From Alteriqipengyuania halimionae (lineage in GTDB: Bacteria > Pseudomonadota > Alphaproteobacteria > Sphingomonadales > Sphingomonadaceae), in contig NZ_WTYR01000001.1 in the NCBI RefSeq assembly GCF_009827575.1, positions 1,823,501 to 1,887,500 on the forward strand: 64,000 nucleotides of DNA. The letters run 5' to 3'. Positions 27,739 to 39,502 of this stretch are shown here, in pieces. The position numbers and the translations under genes are program-made. Each line of letters begins with the position of its first letter. Position 1 is the first letter of the stretch. Below the pieces are notes generated by a model. It did no database searches. It had not been told where the DNA came from and worked only from the letters and a program-made list of their open reading frames with translations.

Positions 27739-30105
27739 ATGCTCGATCGTCTGCTTCTGTCCGGAGCGTGTCTCGCGCTTGCCGCCTGCGCGGCACAGCC
27801 TGCCGGGATCGCCAGTCCGGCGGACACTACCACCGCCACCATGTCCGAAGACGCGCGGATCGCCGATCTCGTCTCGCGGATGACGCTGGAGCGCAAGATC
27901 GGGCAACTGATCCAGCCGCAGATCAATTCGTTTACCGCAGAGGATATGGAGCGCTATCGCTTCGGCAGCTACCTCAATGGCGGCAATGGCGGCCCCTACG
28001 GCGATGAATTCGCTCCGGCTTCGGAATGGCTGAAACTGGCCGACGAAATGTGGGAAGCCTCGGTCAAGCCGCTGCCGAACGGCGAACCGGCGATCCCGAC
28101 CATGTGGGGCACCGATGCCGTGCACGGCCACACCAATGTGATCGGCGCGACGATCTTTCCGCACAATATCGGCCTGGGCGCGACCCGCGACGCCGATCTC
28201 GTGCGCCGGATCGGCGCCGCAACGGCAGCGGAAATCCGCGCCACCGGGATCGAGTGGAATTTCTCCCCCACCGTCGCCGTCGCACGCGACGACCGCTGGG
28301 GGCGCACCTATGAAAGCTATTCCGAAGACCCGCAGATCGTCGCCCGGATGGGCGCCGCGCTGGTCGAAGGCCTGCAGGGCCGCCAGGGCTCGGCCGAATT
28401 CCTCGACGGCAACCATGTGGTCGCCACCGCCAAGCACTTCTTCGGCGATGGCGGGACCGAACGCGGCGTCGACCAGGGCGACGTCAACGGCGACATCGAA
28501 GAGCTGAAGGCGATCCACGCCGTACCCTATCCCGCCGCGATCGCAGCCGGGGTGCAGACCATCATGGCGAGCTTCAACTCGATCAACGGGCGCAAGATGC
28601 ACGGCAACGAAGCGTTGCTCACCGGCGTGCTGCGCGGCGAACTGGGCTTCGAAGGCCTGGTGGTGGGTGACTGGAACGGCCACGGCCAGATCCAGGGCTG
28701 CACCAACGACGATTGCGCACAAGCGCTGCTTGCCGGGCTCGACATCTACATGGTGCCCGACGACTGGAAGACGCTGACCGAAACGCTGGTCGCGCAGGTC
28801 CGCGACGGAACCATCCCGATGGCGCGAGTCGACGAAGCGGTCACCCGCGTGCTGCGCGTCAAGGCGCGTGCCGGATTGCTCAATGCGCCCAAGCCGTCCG
28901 AGCGCCTGCTCGGCGGCGACTGGGGCGTGGTCGGATCGGATGCGCACCGCGCGATCGCGCGCGAAGCGGTCGCCAAGTCGCAGGTGATCTTGAAGAACAA
29001 CGGCGTGCTGCCGCTGAAGCGCGGGGCCAACGTCCTCGTCGCGGGTCGTGCGGCCGACAGCATTGCGCAGGCCGCAGGCGGCTGGACGCTGACCTGGCAG
29101 GGCGGCACCGAGCTGGAGGACGACATGTTCCCCGGTGCAACCTCGATCTGGGAAGGCATCGAAGATGCGGTCGAAGGCAGCGGCGGCAAAGCCATGCGCT
29201 CGACCGACGGCAGCTATGGCGACAAGCCCGATGTCGCGATCGTCGTGTTCGGCGAGAAACCCTATGCCGAATTCGCTGGCGACCGGAAGGATCTCGCTTT
29301 CCGTGACGAGGAAGGCCTCGACCTGCTGCGCAAGTTCGACGCCGAAGGCATCCCCACGGTTGCCGTGTTCCTGTCGGGCCGTCCGCTGTGGATGAACCGC
29401 GAAATGAACGCCTCCGACGCGTTCGTCGCCAGCTGGCTGCCGGGCGGCGAAGGCATGGGCGTGGCCGATGTGCTGGCCGGCGCGAAGCCTGCCACCGGTA
29501 AGCTCGGCTTCAGCTGGCCCGCGACCTGCGAAGGCGCACCGCTCAACGGCACCGAGGGCGCGCTGTTCGCGGTCGGCTATGGCCGCGCGCTGACCGATAC
29601 CAGCGCCACGCCGACCCTCGACGAGACTTGCGCCGCGCTCGAAGCGGGTGCCGGGCTCGACTGGTTCAGCTCGGGCCGGCTCGCCGATGGCGTGCGCGCC
29701 CGTGCGGGTGAAGTCGACCTCGCCAACATGATCGGCACCGCCCCGCTCGCGACCATGCGCGGGATCGATCGCAACGCGCAGGAAGACGCGCGCGAGATCA
29801 CCATCGCACCGGGCGGCTATATCGAGTTCTTCGGCACCGGAGAAAACGAAGCCTATGTCATCACCTACGATGTGCCCGACCGCCCCATGGGCCGGGTGGT
29901 CATCTCCTCGGGCGGGGCGCGTTTCGATGCGACGCAGGACCTCGGCATCGCCGCGGGCAAGGGCTGGCGCGAAATGGTGCTGACCCAGGCGTGCCTGCCC
30001 GGCCTCGGCAAGACGCTGCGGATCGATTCGGAGCGCGAATTCACGCTGCGCATCCACACGATCCGCCGCGAAGACCTGCCCGAAGGGGCCGAGTGCACGT
30101 TCTGA
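27739..30105 (+). CDS. GH3 family beta-glucosidase lipoprotein (ExoP-like)
   Basis: The 788-residue protein has a lipoprotein signal (LALAACAAQ, Cys about residue 16), so it should act on the periplasmic face of a membrane. The GH3 catalytic barrel includes KHFFGDGGTERGVDQG, and the nucleophile is Asp311 in VVGDWNGHGQ. A GH3 C-terminal domain (from about residue 410) and a final beta-sandwich as in marine exo-1,3/1,4-beta-glucanases follow. The likely role is release of glucose from beta-linked oligosaccharides taken up by the TonB receptor. The start has a GGAGAGGA ribosome site. Confidence 0.93.
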   Translation: MLDRLLLSGACLALAACAAQPAGIASPADTTTATMSEDARIADLVSRMTLERKIGQLIQPQINSFTAEDMERYRFGSYLNGGNGGPYGDEFAPASEWLKLADEMWEASVKPLPNGEPAIPTMWGTDAVHGHTNVIGATIFPHNIGLGATRDADLVRRIGAATAAEIRATGIEWNFSPTVAVARDDRWGRTYESYSEDPQIVARMGAALVEGLQGRQGSAEFLDGNHVVATAKHFFGDGGTERGVDQGDVNGDIEELKAIHAVPYPAAIAAGVQTIMASFNSINGRKMHGNEALLTGVLRGELGFEGLVVGDWNGHGQIQGCTNDDCAQALLAGLDIYMVPDDWKTLTETLVAQVRDGTIPMARVDEAVTRVLRVKARAGLLNAPKPSERLLGGDWGVVGSDAHRAIAREAVAKSQVILKNNGVLPLKRGANVLVAGRAADSIAQAAGGWTLTWQGGTELEDDMFPGATSIWEGIEDAVEGSGGKAMRSTDGSYGDKPDVAIVVFGEKPYAEFAGDRKDLAFRDEEGLDLLRKFDAEGIPTVAVFLSGRPLWMNREMNASDAFVASWLPGGEGMGVADVLAGAKPATGKLGFSWPATCEGAPLNGTEGALFAVGYGRALTDTSATPTLDETCAALEAGAGLDWFSSGRLADGVRARAGEVDLANMIGTAPLATMRGIDRNAQEDAREITIAPGGYIEFFGTGENEAYVITYDVPDRPMGRVVISSGGARFDATQDLGIAAGKGWREMVLTQACLPGLGKTLRIDSEREFTLRIHTIRREDLPEGAECTF

Positions 30106-30191
30106 TTGCCGTTACGCAAAACGAGTAATAGGAAGCGATGCCCGCAAGCCCGGGGCTAGAACCGGGCGCGGGACAGGGAGAGGGAATTTCA

Positions 30192-31685
30192 ATGGCACTG
30201 GCACCCGACGTAGCAAGCAGCACCGATCCGCAGCCGATCGACGAGGATGGCGCGGGCATCAACGCCCCCGGCCTGCAATATTTCGTCTTCGGCCTGTTCT
30301 TCATCTTCGGCGGGATCACCTCGCTGAACGACGTGATCATCCCGAAGCTGAAAGAGCTGTTCACGCTCAACTACACCCAGGCCATGCTGGTGCAGTTCTG
30401 CTTCTTCACCGCCTATCTGCTGATCGGCATTCCCGGCGCGAAGCTGGTCAAGAAGATCGGCTATATGCGCGGCGCGGTGGCCGGGCTTTGCCTGATGATC
30501 CTGGGCTGCCTGCTGTTCATTCCGGCTTCGCAGACCGCGACCTACGCGCTGTTCCTCGGCGCGCTGTTCATCCTCGCCAGCGGCGTGGTGATCGTGCAGG
30601 TCGTGGCCAACCCGCTGATCTCGCTGCTCGGTCCGCAAAAGACCGCGCATAGCCGCCTGACGTTCGCGCAGGCGTTCAACTCTCTCGGCACCACCATTTT
30701 CCCGATCGTCGGTGCCGCTGTGATCCTCGGCAGCCTAGCCAATGTCAGCGCCGACCAGCTGTCGGGCGCCGAACTGGCAGCCTATCGCACCGCGGAAAGC
30801 GAAGCGATCTGGCAGGGCTATCTCGGCGTGGCCGTCCTGATCGCACTGGTCGCACTGGCCGTCTGGCTGTTCCGCAACCGTTTGCCGCATGACGCTCAAA
30901 GCATGGGCGATAATGCACTGGTTTCATCAAAACGATACAATCTTGGTCTCGCGCTCGTCATTGCTGGCGCCGTGATTGCCTCTTTTGTGAGCGGATGGCT
31001 CGGCCTGCTGTTCATTCTCGCGGCGCCGGTCATATGGTTGCACGACAATGATCTCCTCAAGCGGACGCGCTTTGGATACGGAGCGCTTTGCATTTTTCTC
31101 TATGTCGGCGCCGAGGTGTCGATCGGTTCGATCATCATCAATTACCTCCTTCAGTCGGAAGTGATGGCCCAAGGCGGACCTTTCACCGCATGGCTCAACG
31201 GAACGATCACTTATATTTTCAATGACCTTTTGGGCTTCGACGTCGTCCTCGCCCCGAACGCAGTGGAATGGATGATCGGGCTCTACTGGGGCGGCGCAAT
31301 GCTCGGCCGGTTCATCGGTTCGGGTCTTCTGCGCGTCTTCTCGCCGGGCAAGATCCTCGCCTTCAACGCGCTGGGAGCCATCACGCTGATCGCGATCTCG
31401 GCCAACACCACCGGCGAAGTCGCGGGCTACACGCTGCTCGCCTGTGGCTTGATGAACTCGATCATGTTCCCGACAATCTTCTCGCTGGCCTGCGAAAAGC
31501 TGGGCCCGCGCGCGGCGGACGGATCGGGCATCATCAACGTGGCGATTTTCGGCGGCGCGGTCGTGCCGCTGCTGTTCGGCGTGATCGCCGATACCAGCGG
31601 CAGCCTGGCCGTGGCGCTCACCCTGCCCGCGATCTGCTATGCCATCATTGCCGGTTTCGGATATTACGCACGTCGGCCTGCCTGA
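30192..31685 (+). CDS. FucP-type sugar:proton symporter (glucose/galactose MFS transporter)
   Basis: The 497-residue transporter belongs to the FucP/GluP branch of the MFS. It shows GLFFIFGGITSLNDVIIPKLKE in two halves around the first helix, ANPLISLLGP and LTFAQAFNSLGTT. It should bring hexose into the cytoplasm for glucokinase. The start at 30192 follows a strong GGGAGAGGGA ribosome site, although the frame is open further upstream. The stretch 30895-31250 uses noticeably more AT-ending codons than the rest of the gene, while the protein stays intact. This suggests a recombined segment. Confidence 0.92.
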   Translation: MALAPDVASSTDPQPIDEDGAGINAPGLQYFVFGLFFIFGGITSLNDVIIPKLKELFTLNYTQAMLVQFCFFTAYLLIGIPGAKLVKKIGYMRGAVAGLCLMILGCLLFIPASQTATYALFLGALFILASGVVIVQVVANPLISLLGPQKTAHSRLTFAQAFNSLGTTIFPIVGAAVILGSLANVSADQLSGAELAAYRTAESEAIWQGYLGVAVLIALVALAVWLFRNRLPHDAQSMGDNALVSSKRYNLGLALVIAGAVIASFVSGWLGLLFILAAPVIWLHDNDLLKRTRFGYGALCIFLYVGAEVSIGSIIINYLLQSEVMAQGGPFTAWLNGTITYIFNDLLGFDVVLAPNAVEWMIGLYWGGAMLGRFIGSGLLRVFSPGKILAFNALGAITLIAISANTTGEVAGYTLLACGLMNSIMFPTIFSLACEKLGPRAADGSGIINVAIFGGAVVPLLFGVIADTSGSLAVALTLPAICYAIIAGFGYYARRPA

Positions 31686-31754
31686 ACCGTCCCGAAACCA
31701 CCTCGGACCCGGGGCGGGCCTCGTGCGTAGATTGCTTGTAAGCGAAGGAGTACG

Positions 31755-33209
31755 ATGACCGCCCCAGGCGAGACGTCCGCAAAATTGCTGCTGTTCGGCG
31801 CGACGGGTGACCTGTCGCGCCGGATGCTGCTTCCCTCCCTCTATGCCCTGCATGCCGACGGGCTGGTGCCCGACGCGTTGCAGATCATCGGCACCGCCCG
31901 CAGCGAGATGTCGGACGAGGAATTCCGCCAGATGGCGCGCGATGCGCTGGAGGAATACCTGCCCGACGACCGCAAGGATGCCGATGCGCTGGCAAGCTTT
32001 CCCGACCGGCTGAGCTACCAGGCGCTCGACGCCTCGACGATCGAGGGCTTCGACGTGCTGGCCGAAAAGGTCGGCGATACGTCGGGCGGGTTGTCGATTT
32101 TCCTCTCGACCGCGCCGTTCCTGTTCGAACCGACGATCAAAGGGCTGAAATCGGCCGGGCTGGCGGGCGACAATGTCCGCATCGGGCTCGAAAAGCCGCT
32201 CGGCAACGATCTCGCCTCGAGCCGCGAGATTAACGATGCGGTCGCCGCCGTCTTCCCCGAAGACCGTATTTTCCGCATCGACCACTATCTCGGCAAGGAG
32301 ACGGTGCAGAACCTGATGGCGCTGCGCTTTGCCAACATGCTGTTCGAGCCGGTGTGGAATGCCGCCCATATCGAACACGTCCAGATCACGATCAGCGAGA
32401 CCGTGGGGCTGGAAGGGCGGGCCGGTTTCTACGACGATACCGGTGCGCTGCGCGACATGGTGCAGAACCATATGCTGCAATTGCTCGCGCTGACCGCGAT
32501 GGAGCCGCCCAGCGATTTCGACAGCACCGCGATCCGCGACGAAAAGGTCAAGGTGCTGCGCGCGCTGCGGCCCTTGCAGCCGGACCAGAGCGTGCGCGGC
32601 CAGTACGGCGATGGCGCGGTCGGCGGACAGTCGGTCGGCAGCTATGCGCAGGATCTCGAGGACAGCTCGAAGACCGAAACCTTCGTCGCGCTCAAGGCCC
32701 ATGTCGACAATTGGCGCTGGCAGGGCGTGCCGTTCTACCTGCGCACCGGAAAGCGGCTGACCGAACGGCGCAGCGAGATCGTGGTCCAGTTCCGCTGCGT
32801 GCCGCACAATATCTTCGCCCAGCGCGGCGGACAGTTGCAGGCCAACACGCTGGTCATCCGCCTCCAGCCGGAAGAATATGTCCGCCTGCTCGTGATGGCC
32901 AAGGAGCCGGGACTCGACGGCGAAAAGGTAACCTTGCGCGAAGTCCCGCTCGACCTTTCCCTGAGCCAGGCCTTCGCCGGCAAACGCCGCCGCATCGCCT
33001 ATGAACGCCTTCTGCTCGACCTCATCGAAGGCGACCAGACGCTGTTCGTCCGCCGCGACGAGGTCGAGGCGCAGTGGCAATGGATCGATGCGATCCGCGC
33101 CGGTTGGGCCGAAAGCGGCGAAGCCCCCAAATCCTACCCGGCAGGCAGCTGGGGGCCGAGCGCAGCCATCGCCCTGACCGAACGCGACGGGGTGAGCTGG
33201 AATGAGTGA
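31755..33209 (+). CDS. zwf: glucose-6-phosphate 1-dehydrogenase
   Basis: The 484-residue enzyme oxidises glucose-6-phosphate to 6-phosphogluconolactone with NAD(P)+. It has the N-terminal dinucleotide motif FGATGDLSRR and the substrate/catalytic signature RIDHYLGKE (Asp176-His177). It is the first of five tightly overlapping Entner-Doudoroff genes. The last 8 bp overlap pgl. Confidence 0.97.
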   Translation: MTAPGETSAKLLLFGATGDLSRRMLLPSLYALHADGLVPDALQIIGTARSEMSDEEFRQMARDALEEYLPDDRKDADALASFPDRLSYQALDASTIEGFDVLAEKVGDTSGGLSIFLSTAPFLFEPTIKGLKSAGLAGDNVRIGLEKPLGNDLASSREINDAVAAVFPEDRIFRIDHYLGKETVQNLMALRFANMLFEPVWNAAHIEHVQITISETVGLEGRAGFYDDTGALRDMVQNHMLQLLALTAMEPPSDFDSTAIRDEKVKVLRALRPLQPDQSVRGQYGDGAVGGQSVGSYAQDLEDSSKTETFVALKAHVDNWRWQGVPFYLRTGKRLTERRSEIVVQFRCVPHNIFAQRGGQLQANTLVIRLQPEEYVRLLVMAKEPGLDGEKVTLREVPLDLSLSQAFAGKRRRIAYERLLLDLIEGDQTLFVRRDEVEAQWQWIDAIRAGWAESGEAPKSYPAGSWGPSAAIALTERDGVSWNE

Positions 33210-33884
33210 GATCGAACGCCGCCGCTTCCACGAAAAGGACGAGCTGAACGAGGCGCTAGCCGCAGAAATCCGCGCCGCGATCGCCACCGGCATCGATCAG
33301 CGCGGCCATGCCCTGCTCGCGCTGAGTGGCGGGAGCAGCCCGTTCCCGATCTATCGCAGCCTCGCCGAGGAGGATCTCGGCTGGGCCGACGTCACGATCA
33401 TCCCGGTCGACGAGCGGCTGGTGCCGGAAAGCGACAAGCTTTCCAACACCGCAAAATTGCGCGACGTGTTCGAACCGGCGGGCGCGCGCGTGATCGGCCT
33501 GTTTCCCGATCCCGAAGAAGACCCGCTGCCCCCGCCCGCGCTCGAAGTGGTCGATCTGCCGGCAGACCTGCTGTGGCTCGGCATGGGCGGCGACGGGCAT
33601 TTCGCGAGCGTCTTTCCCGGCCCCGATTACGATACCGCCTTCGCGACCGAAGACGACACGCTGTTCGTCAATCCCTATCCGCTGCCGCCCGAAGCGCCGG
33701 TTGGAAGGGTGACCATTTCGCCGCACGCGATCGCCCGTTCGCGCCGCCTGATCCTCGTGATCTCGGGCCGCGACAAGCTCGCGGTGTTCGACCGCGCGCT
33801 CGCCGAAGGTGTCGCTTCGCCCTACCCCATGGGTCGTTTCCTCGAGGAGACGCAGCCCAATCTGACCGTTTACGAGGGCCTTTG

Positions 33885-33885
<1 letters not shown>
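33202..33885 (+). CDS. pgl: 6-phosphogluconolactonase
   Basis: The 227-residue protein of the NagB/DevB fold hydrolyses 6-phosphogluconolactone. [18 protein letters not shown], the [14 protein letters not shown] segment and [16 protein letters not shown] are the family's phosphate-binding and catalytic blocks. It overlaps zwf by 8 bp and edd by 1 bp. Confidence 0.95.
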
Positions 33886-35701
<1,816 letters not shown>

Positions 35702-35705
<4 letters not shown>

Positions 35706-36679
35706 GCGACACCACCCGCATCGTCACCGCCGATATCGGCGGTACCCACGCCCGCTTCGCGATCGCCGAACTCGCCGATGGCAAGGTCGTTTCGCTGGGC
35801 GAACCGACCAAGCTGGTCTGCGCCGATCATGCAAGTTTCCAGACCGCGTGGGAGGCCTATGGCGAGACGCTCGACCAGCCTCTGCCGCGCGCCGCCAGCA
35901 TCGCGATCGCCGCTCCGATTGCGGGCGACCTCATAAAACTGACCAACAATCCCTGGGTCGTGCGACCGCCGCTGATCAACAAGAAGCTGGGGCTCGATCG
36001 TCACATGCTGATGAACGATTTCGCCGCTGTTGCGCACGCGGTGGATGGCGTCGGCTCCGAACATCTGACCCATGTCACCGGCCCCGAAGCCCCGCGTCCG
36101 GATGACGGCATCGTCTCCGTGATCGGCCCCGGCACCGGGCTTGGCGTGGCGATCCTCGCGCGGATCGGTGGGCGCGGGCACGTGTTCGCAACCGAAGGCG
36201 GCCATTCGGACTACGCTCCGCTCGACCGGATCGAGGACCAATTGCTCGAACGCCTGCGCGACAAGCACACCCGCGTCTCGGTCGAGCGCGTGGTCGCGGG
36301 GCCCGGCCTGCGGACGATCTTCGAAACGATGGCCGAAATCGAAGGCCGCCCCATGCCGGCCGGCGACGACAAGGCGCTGTGGACCATGGCGCTGAACGGT
36401 GAAGGCAGCCTGGCCGAAGCCGCGCTCGATCGCTTCTGCCAATGCCTCGGCGCGGTGGCGGGCGACATCGCGCTCACCCACGGGCCCGGACCGGTGGTGC
36501 TGGCAGGCGGACTTGGTCTGCGGCTCGCCAAGGTCCTGCCGCAATCGGGGTTTGCCGAGCGCTTTGCCGCCAAGGGCCGCTATCGCAAGCTGATGGAAGC
36601 GCAGACGGTCAGCATCATCACCCATCCGGAACCGGGCCTGTTCGGCGCGGCAGCGGCTTTTGCCAAGGAACACACATGA
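35702..36679 (+). CDS. glk: glucokinase
   Basis: The 325-residue ROK-unrelated bacterial glucokinase phosphorylates cytoplasmic glucose with ATP. It has the N-terminal phosphate motif [15 protein letters not shown], the substrate block [23 protein letters not shown] and [10 protein letters not shown]. It overlaps edd and eda by four bases each (ATGA). Placing it inside the edd-eda run means hexose entry and Entner-Doudoroff enzymes are made together. Confidence 0.95.
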
Positions 36680-37284
36680 GCACCATTGCAGACATCATGC
36701 GTACCGCCCCGGTCATCCCGGTGCTGGTGGTCGAGGACGTCGCCGAAGCGGTGCCACTGGCCAAAGCATTGGTGGCGGGCGGATTGCGCGTGCTCGAAGT
36801 GACGCTGCGCACCGATGCCGCACTCGATGCGATTCGCGCCATGAAGAAGGTCGATGGAGCGATCGTGGGCGCCGGCACGGTGATCGACCCAGACGGGCTC
36901 GACGCCGCGATCGATGCGGGCAGCGAATTCATCGTCTCGCCCGGATTGACCGAACGGCTGGGCCGCGCCGCGATCGACCGCGGCATTCCGTTCCTGCCCG
37001 GGATCGCGAATGCGGGCGACCTAATGCGCGGTCTCGATCTGGGTCTCACGCATTTCAAATTCTTCCCGGCCGAAGCCGCGGGCGGGATCACGGCGCTGAA
37101 ATCGCTCGCGGGTCCGTTCGGCCAGTGCCGTTTCTGCCCCACCGGCGGAATCGGGGCGGATACCGCGCCAGACTGGCTGGCGCTCGATCCGGTGCTCTGC
37201 GTCGGCGGAAGCTGGGTCGCGCCCAAGGGCGCCGCGCCAGAGGAAATCGAGGCGCTGGCCCGCGCCGCCGCCGCGCTGGGCTGA
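36676..37284 (+). CDS. eda: 2-dehydro-3-deoxy-6-phosphogluconate aldolase
   Basis: The 202-residue class I aldolase splits KDPG into pyruvate and glyceraldehyde-3-phosphate. VIPVLVVED, the catalytic Glu in LEVTLRT, the Schiff-base Lys in [12 protein letters not shown] and the phosphate-binding CPTGGI segment are all present. It is the last gene of the operon and overlaps the glk stop by four bases. Confidence 0.96.
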   Translation: MSTIADIMRTAPVIPVLVVEDVAEAVPLAKALVAGGLRVLEVTLRTDAALDAIRAMKKVDGAIVGAGTVIDPDGLDAAIDAGSEFIVSPGLTERLGRAAIDRGIPFLPGIANAGDLMRGLDLGLTHFKFFPAEAAGGITALKSLAGPFGQCRFCPTGGIGADTAPDWLALDPVLCVGGSWVAPKGAAPEEIEALARAAAALG

Positions 37285-37289
37285 GCCCC

Positions 37290-37307
37290 GAGTCATAAAT
37301 CTGTCAT
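37290..37307 (+). promoter_or_regulatory. candidate Pho box upstream of ppk1
   Basis: The 18-base site GAGTCATAAATCTGTCAT matches the PhoB direct-repeat consensus CTGTCATAAATCTGTCAT at 16 positions. It ends 23 bp before the ppk1 GTG start. PhoB activation under phosphate limitation is therefore likely. The short distance means that the transcript leader would be very short. Confidence 0.65.
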
Positions 37308-37330
37308 TCGTGGCCGCCAATCGGTAGGCT

Positions 37331-39502
37331 GTGAACGAAGTGACCCCCCTCCACCCCGCCGCGCCCTCGTCCGACGAAGATGGCTCCACCTTCGAAGACG
37401 AGCATTTCTTCAATCGCGAGCTGAGCTGGCTGACCTTCAACCGCCGGGTCCTCGCCGAAGCGCGCAATCGCGATTTCCCGCTGCTCGAGCGGCTGCGGTT
37501 CCTCTCGATCTCGGGCAGCAATCTCGACGAATTCATCATGGTCCGCGTGGCCGGCCTGATGGGGCAGGCCAAGCGCGGGATCGACGAATTGTCGCTCGAC
37601 GGGATGACCCCGGGCCAGCAGCTCGACAAGATCAACGACGAGCTCGAGCGGATCGAGCGCGAGCAGGACGCGGTGTGGGACGAGTTGCGCGCCGAACTGA
37701 CCGAGGCCGGGATCGAGGTGATCGACGGGGACGATGTCGACAAGACCACCGCCAAGTGGCTCGAACGCTATTTCACCGACGATATCCTGCCCGTGCTCAC
37801 GCCGCAGGCGGTCGACCCGGCGCACCCCTTCCCCTTCGTCGCCAATCTCGGGCTGGTTCTGCTGTTCAACCTGAAACGCAAGGGCGACAGCGTCCCCTTG
37901 ATCGAGATGGTGCTGCTCCCGCCCAACCTGCCGCGCTTCATCCGCATTCCGGGCGATCATGCGCAGTATATCAGCCTGGAAAACATGATCCGGCGCCATG
38001 CGCATATCCTGTTCCCCGGCTTCAAGCTGCGCGGCGACGGTCTGTTTCGCGTGATCCGCGACAGCGACATCGAGGTCGAGGAAGAGTCGGAAGACCTGGT
38101 GCGCTATTTCCGCAGCGCGATCCAGCGGCGGCGGCGCGGCGATGTCGTCCACCTCGAAATCGAGGACGGCTGCGATAACGAAGCCGAGAGCCTGCTGCAC
38201 GAGCAGCTCTATCTCGCCCAGGCGACGGTCGACCAGAAGGGCGGCCTGATCGGCTATGCGGCCCTTTCCGAGATCGTCGACGAGGACCGGCCCGACCTCA
38301 AATTCGAACCCTACAGCCCGCGCTATCCCGAACGGATCGCCGAGCATGACGGCGACGCCTTCTCCGCGATCCGCGAGAAGGACATCGTGATCCACCACCC
38401 CTATGAGAGTTTCGAGGTGGTGGTCGATTTCCTTTGGCAGGCGGCGCGCGACCCCGATGTGGTGGCGATCAAGCAGACGCTTTACCGCGCGGGCACCCAG
38501 TCTCCGGTGATCGCGGCGCTGATCGCGGCGGCCGAAGCGGGCAAATCGGTCACCGCGGTGGTCGAGCTGAAAGCACGCTTCGACGAGGAACAGAACATCC
38601 ATTGGGCCAGCGAGCTCGAACGCTCGGGCGTGCAGGTGATCTACGGCTTCGTCGACTGGAAAACCCACGCCAAGGTCTCGATGGTGGTGCGGCGCGAGGG
38701 CGAGGGCTTTCGCACCTACTGCCATTTCGGCACCGGCAATTACCATCCGACCAACGCCAAGGTGTACACCGACCTCAGCTATTTCACCGCCGAACCGGCG
38801 ATGGGTCGCGATGCAGCCAGGCTGTTCAATTTCGTCACCGGCTATGTCGAGCCCGAAGACCTCGAGCGCCTCTCGATATCCCCCACAGGCCTGCGCCGCA
38901 CGGTCTACGATTTGATCGACGCCGAGATTGCCAACGCCGAGGAAGGCAAACCAGCCGCGATCTGGGGCAAGATGAACGCGCTGGCCGATCGCAAGATGAT
39001 CGAGAAGCTCTATCAGGCGAGCCAGGCGGGCGTGCGGATCAGCCTGGTGGTGCGCGGGATCTGCTGCCTGCGTCCAGAAGTGCCGGGCCTGTCGGACAAC
39101 ATTACCGTCAAATCGGTGATCGGGCGTTTCCTCGAACATTCGCGCATCTACGCCTTCGCCAATGGCGAGATGATGCCGGGCAAGAAATCGCTGGTCTACC
39201 TGTCCTCGGCCGACTGGATGAGCCGCAATCTCGATCGCCGGGTCGAAACCCTCGTCCCGCTCACCACCAAGACGGTCCACAATCAGGTGCTCTATCAGGT
39301 GATGCTGGCCAATCTGCTTGATACCGAGCGGAGCTGGCGATTGCTGCCCGACGGCACTTATGAGCGGATGCACAGCGAGGCCAACAGCTTCAATCTGCAC
39401 AGTTACTTCATGGAAAACCCCTCGCTGTCCGGTCGCGGCGGGGCCTTGCGCAAGAACGAAGACGTGCCGCGCCTGTCGCTGCGGCGGGAGAGCACATCAT
39501 GA
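37331..39502 (+). CDS. ppk1: polyphosphate kinase 1
   Basis: The 723-residue enzyme reversibly polymerises the ATP gamma-phosphate into polyphosphate. The N-terminal FFNRELSWLTFNRRVL domain, the head domain and the two PLD-like C-terminal domains with THAKVS and CHFGTGNYHPTNAKVYTD (catalytic His region) are all present. The start is GTG at 37331. Its end overlaps ppx by four bases, giving a synthesis/degradation pair downstream of a Pho box. Confidence 0.96.
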   Translation: MNEVTPLHPAAPSSDEDGSTFEDEHFFNRELSWLTFNRRVLAEARNRDFPLLERLRFLSISGSNLDEFIMVRVAGLMGQAKRGIDELSLDGMTPGQQLDKINDELERIEREQDAVWDELRAELTEAGIEVIDGDDVDKTTAKWLERYFTDDILPVLTPQAVDPAHPFPFVANLGLVLLFNLKRKGDSVPLIEMVLLPPNLPRFIRIPGDHAQYISLENMIRRHAHILFPGFKLRGDGLFRVIRDSDIEVEEESEDLVRYFRSAIQRRRRGDVVHLEIEDGCDNEAESLLHEQLYLAQATVDQKGGLIGYAALSEIVDEDRPDLKFEPYSPRYPERIAEHDGDAFSAIREKDIVIHHPYESFEVVVDFLWQAARDPDVVAIKQTLYRAGTQSPVIAALIAAAEAGKSVTAVVELKARFDEEQNIHWASELERSGVQVIYGFVDWKTHAKVSMVVRREGEGFRTYCHFGTGNYHPTNAKVYTDLSYFTAEPAMGRDAARLFNFVTGYVEPEDLERLSISPTGLRRTVYDLIDAEIANAEEGKPAAIWGKMNALADRKMIEKLYQASQAGVRISLVVRGICCLRPEVPGLSDNITVKSVIGRFLEHSRIYAFANGEMMPGKKSLVYLSSADWMSRNLDRRVETLVPLTTKTVHNQVLYQVMLANLLDTERSWRLLPDGTYERMHSEANSFNLHSYFMENPSLSGRGGALRKNEDVPRLSLRRESTS

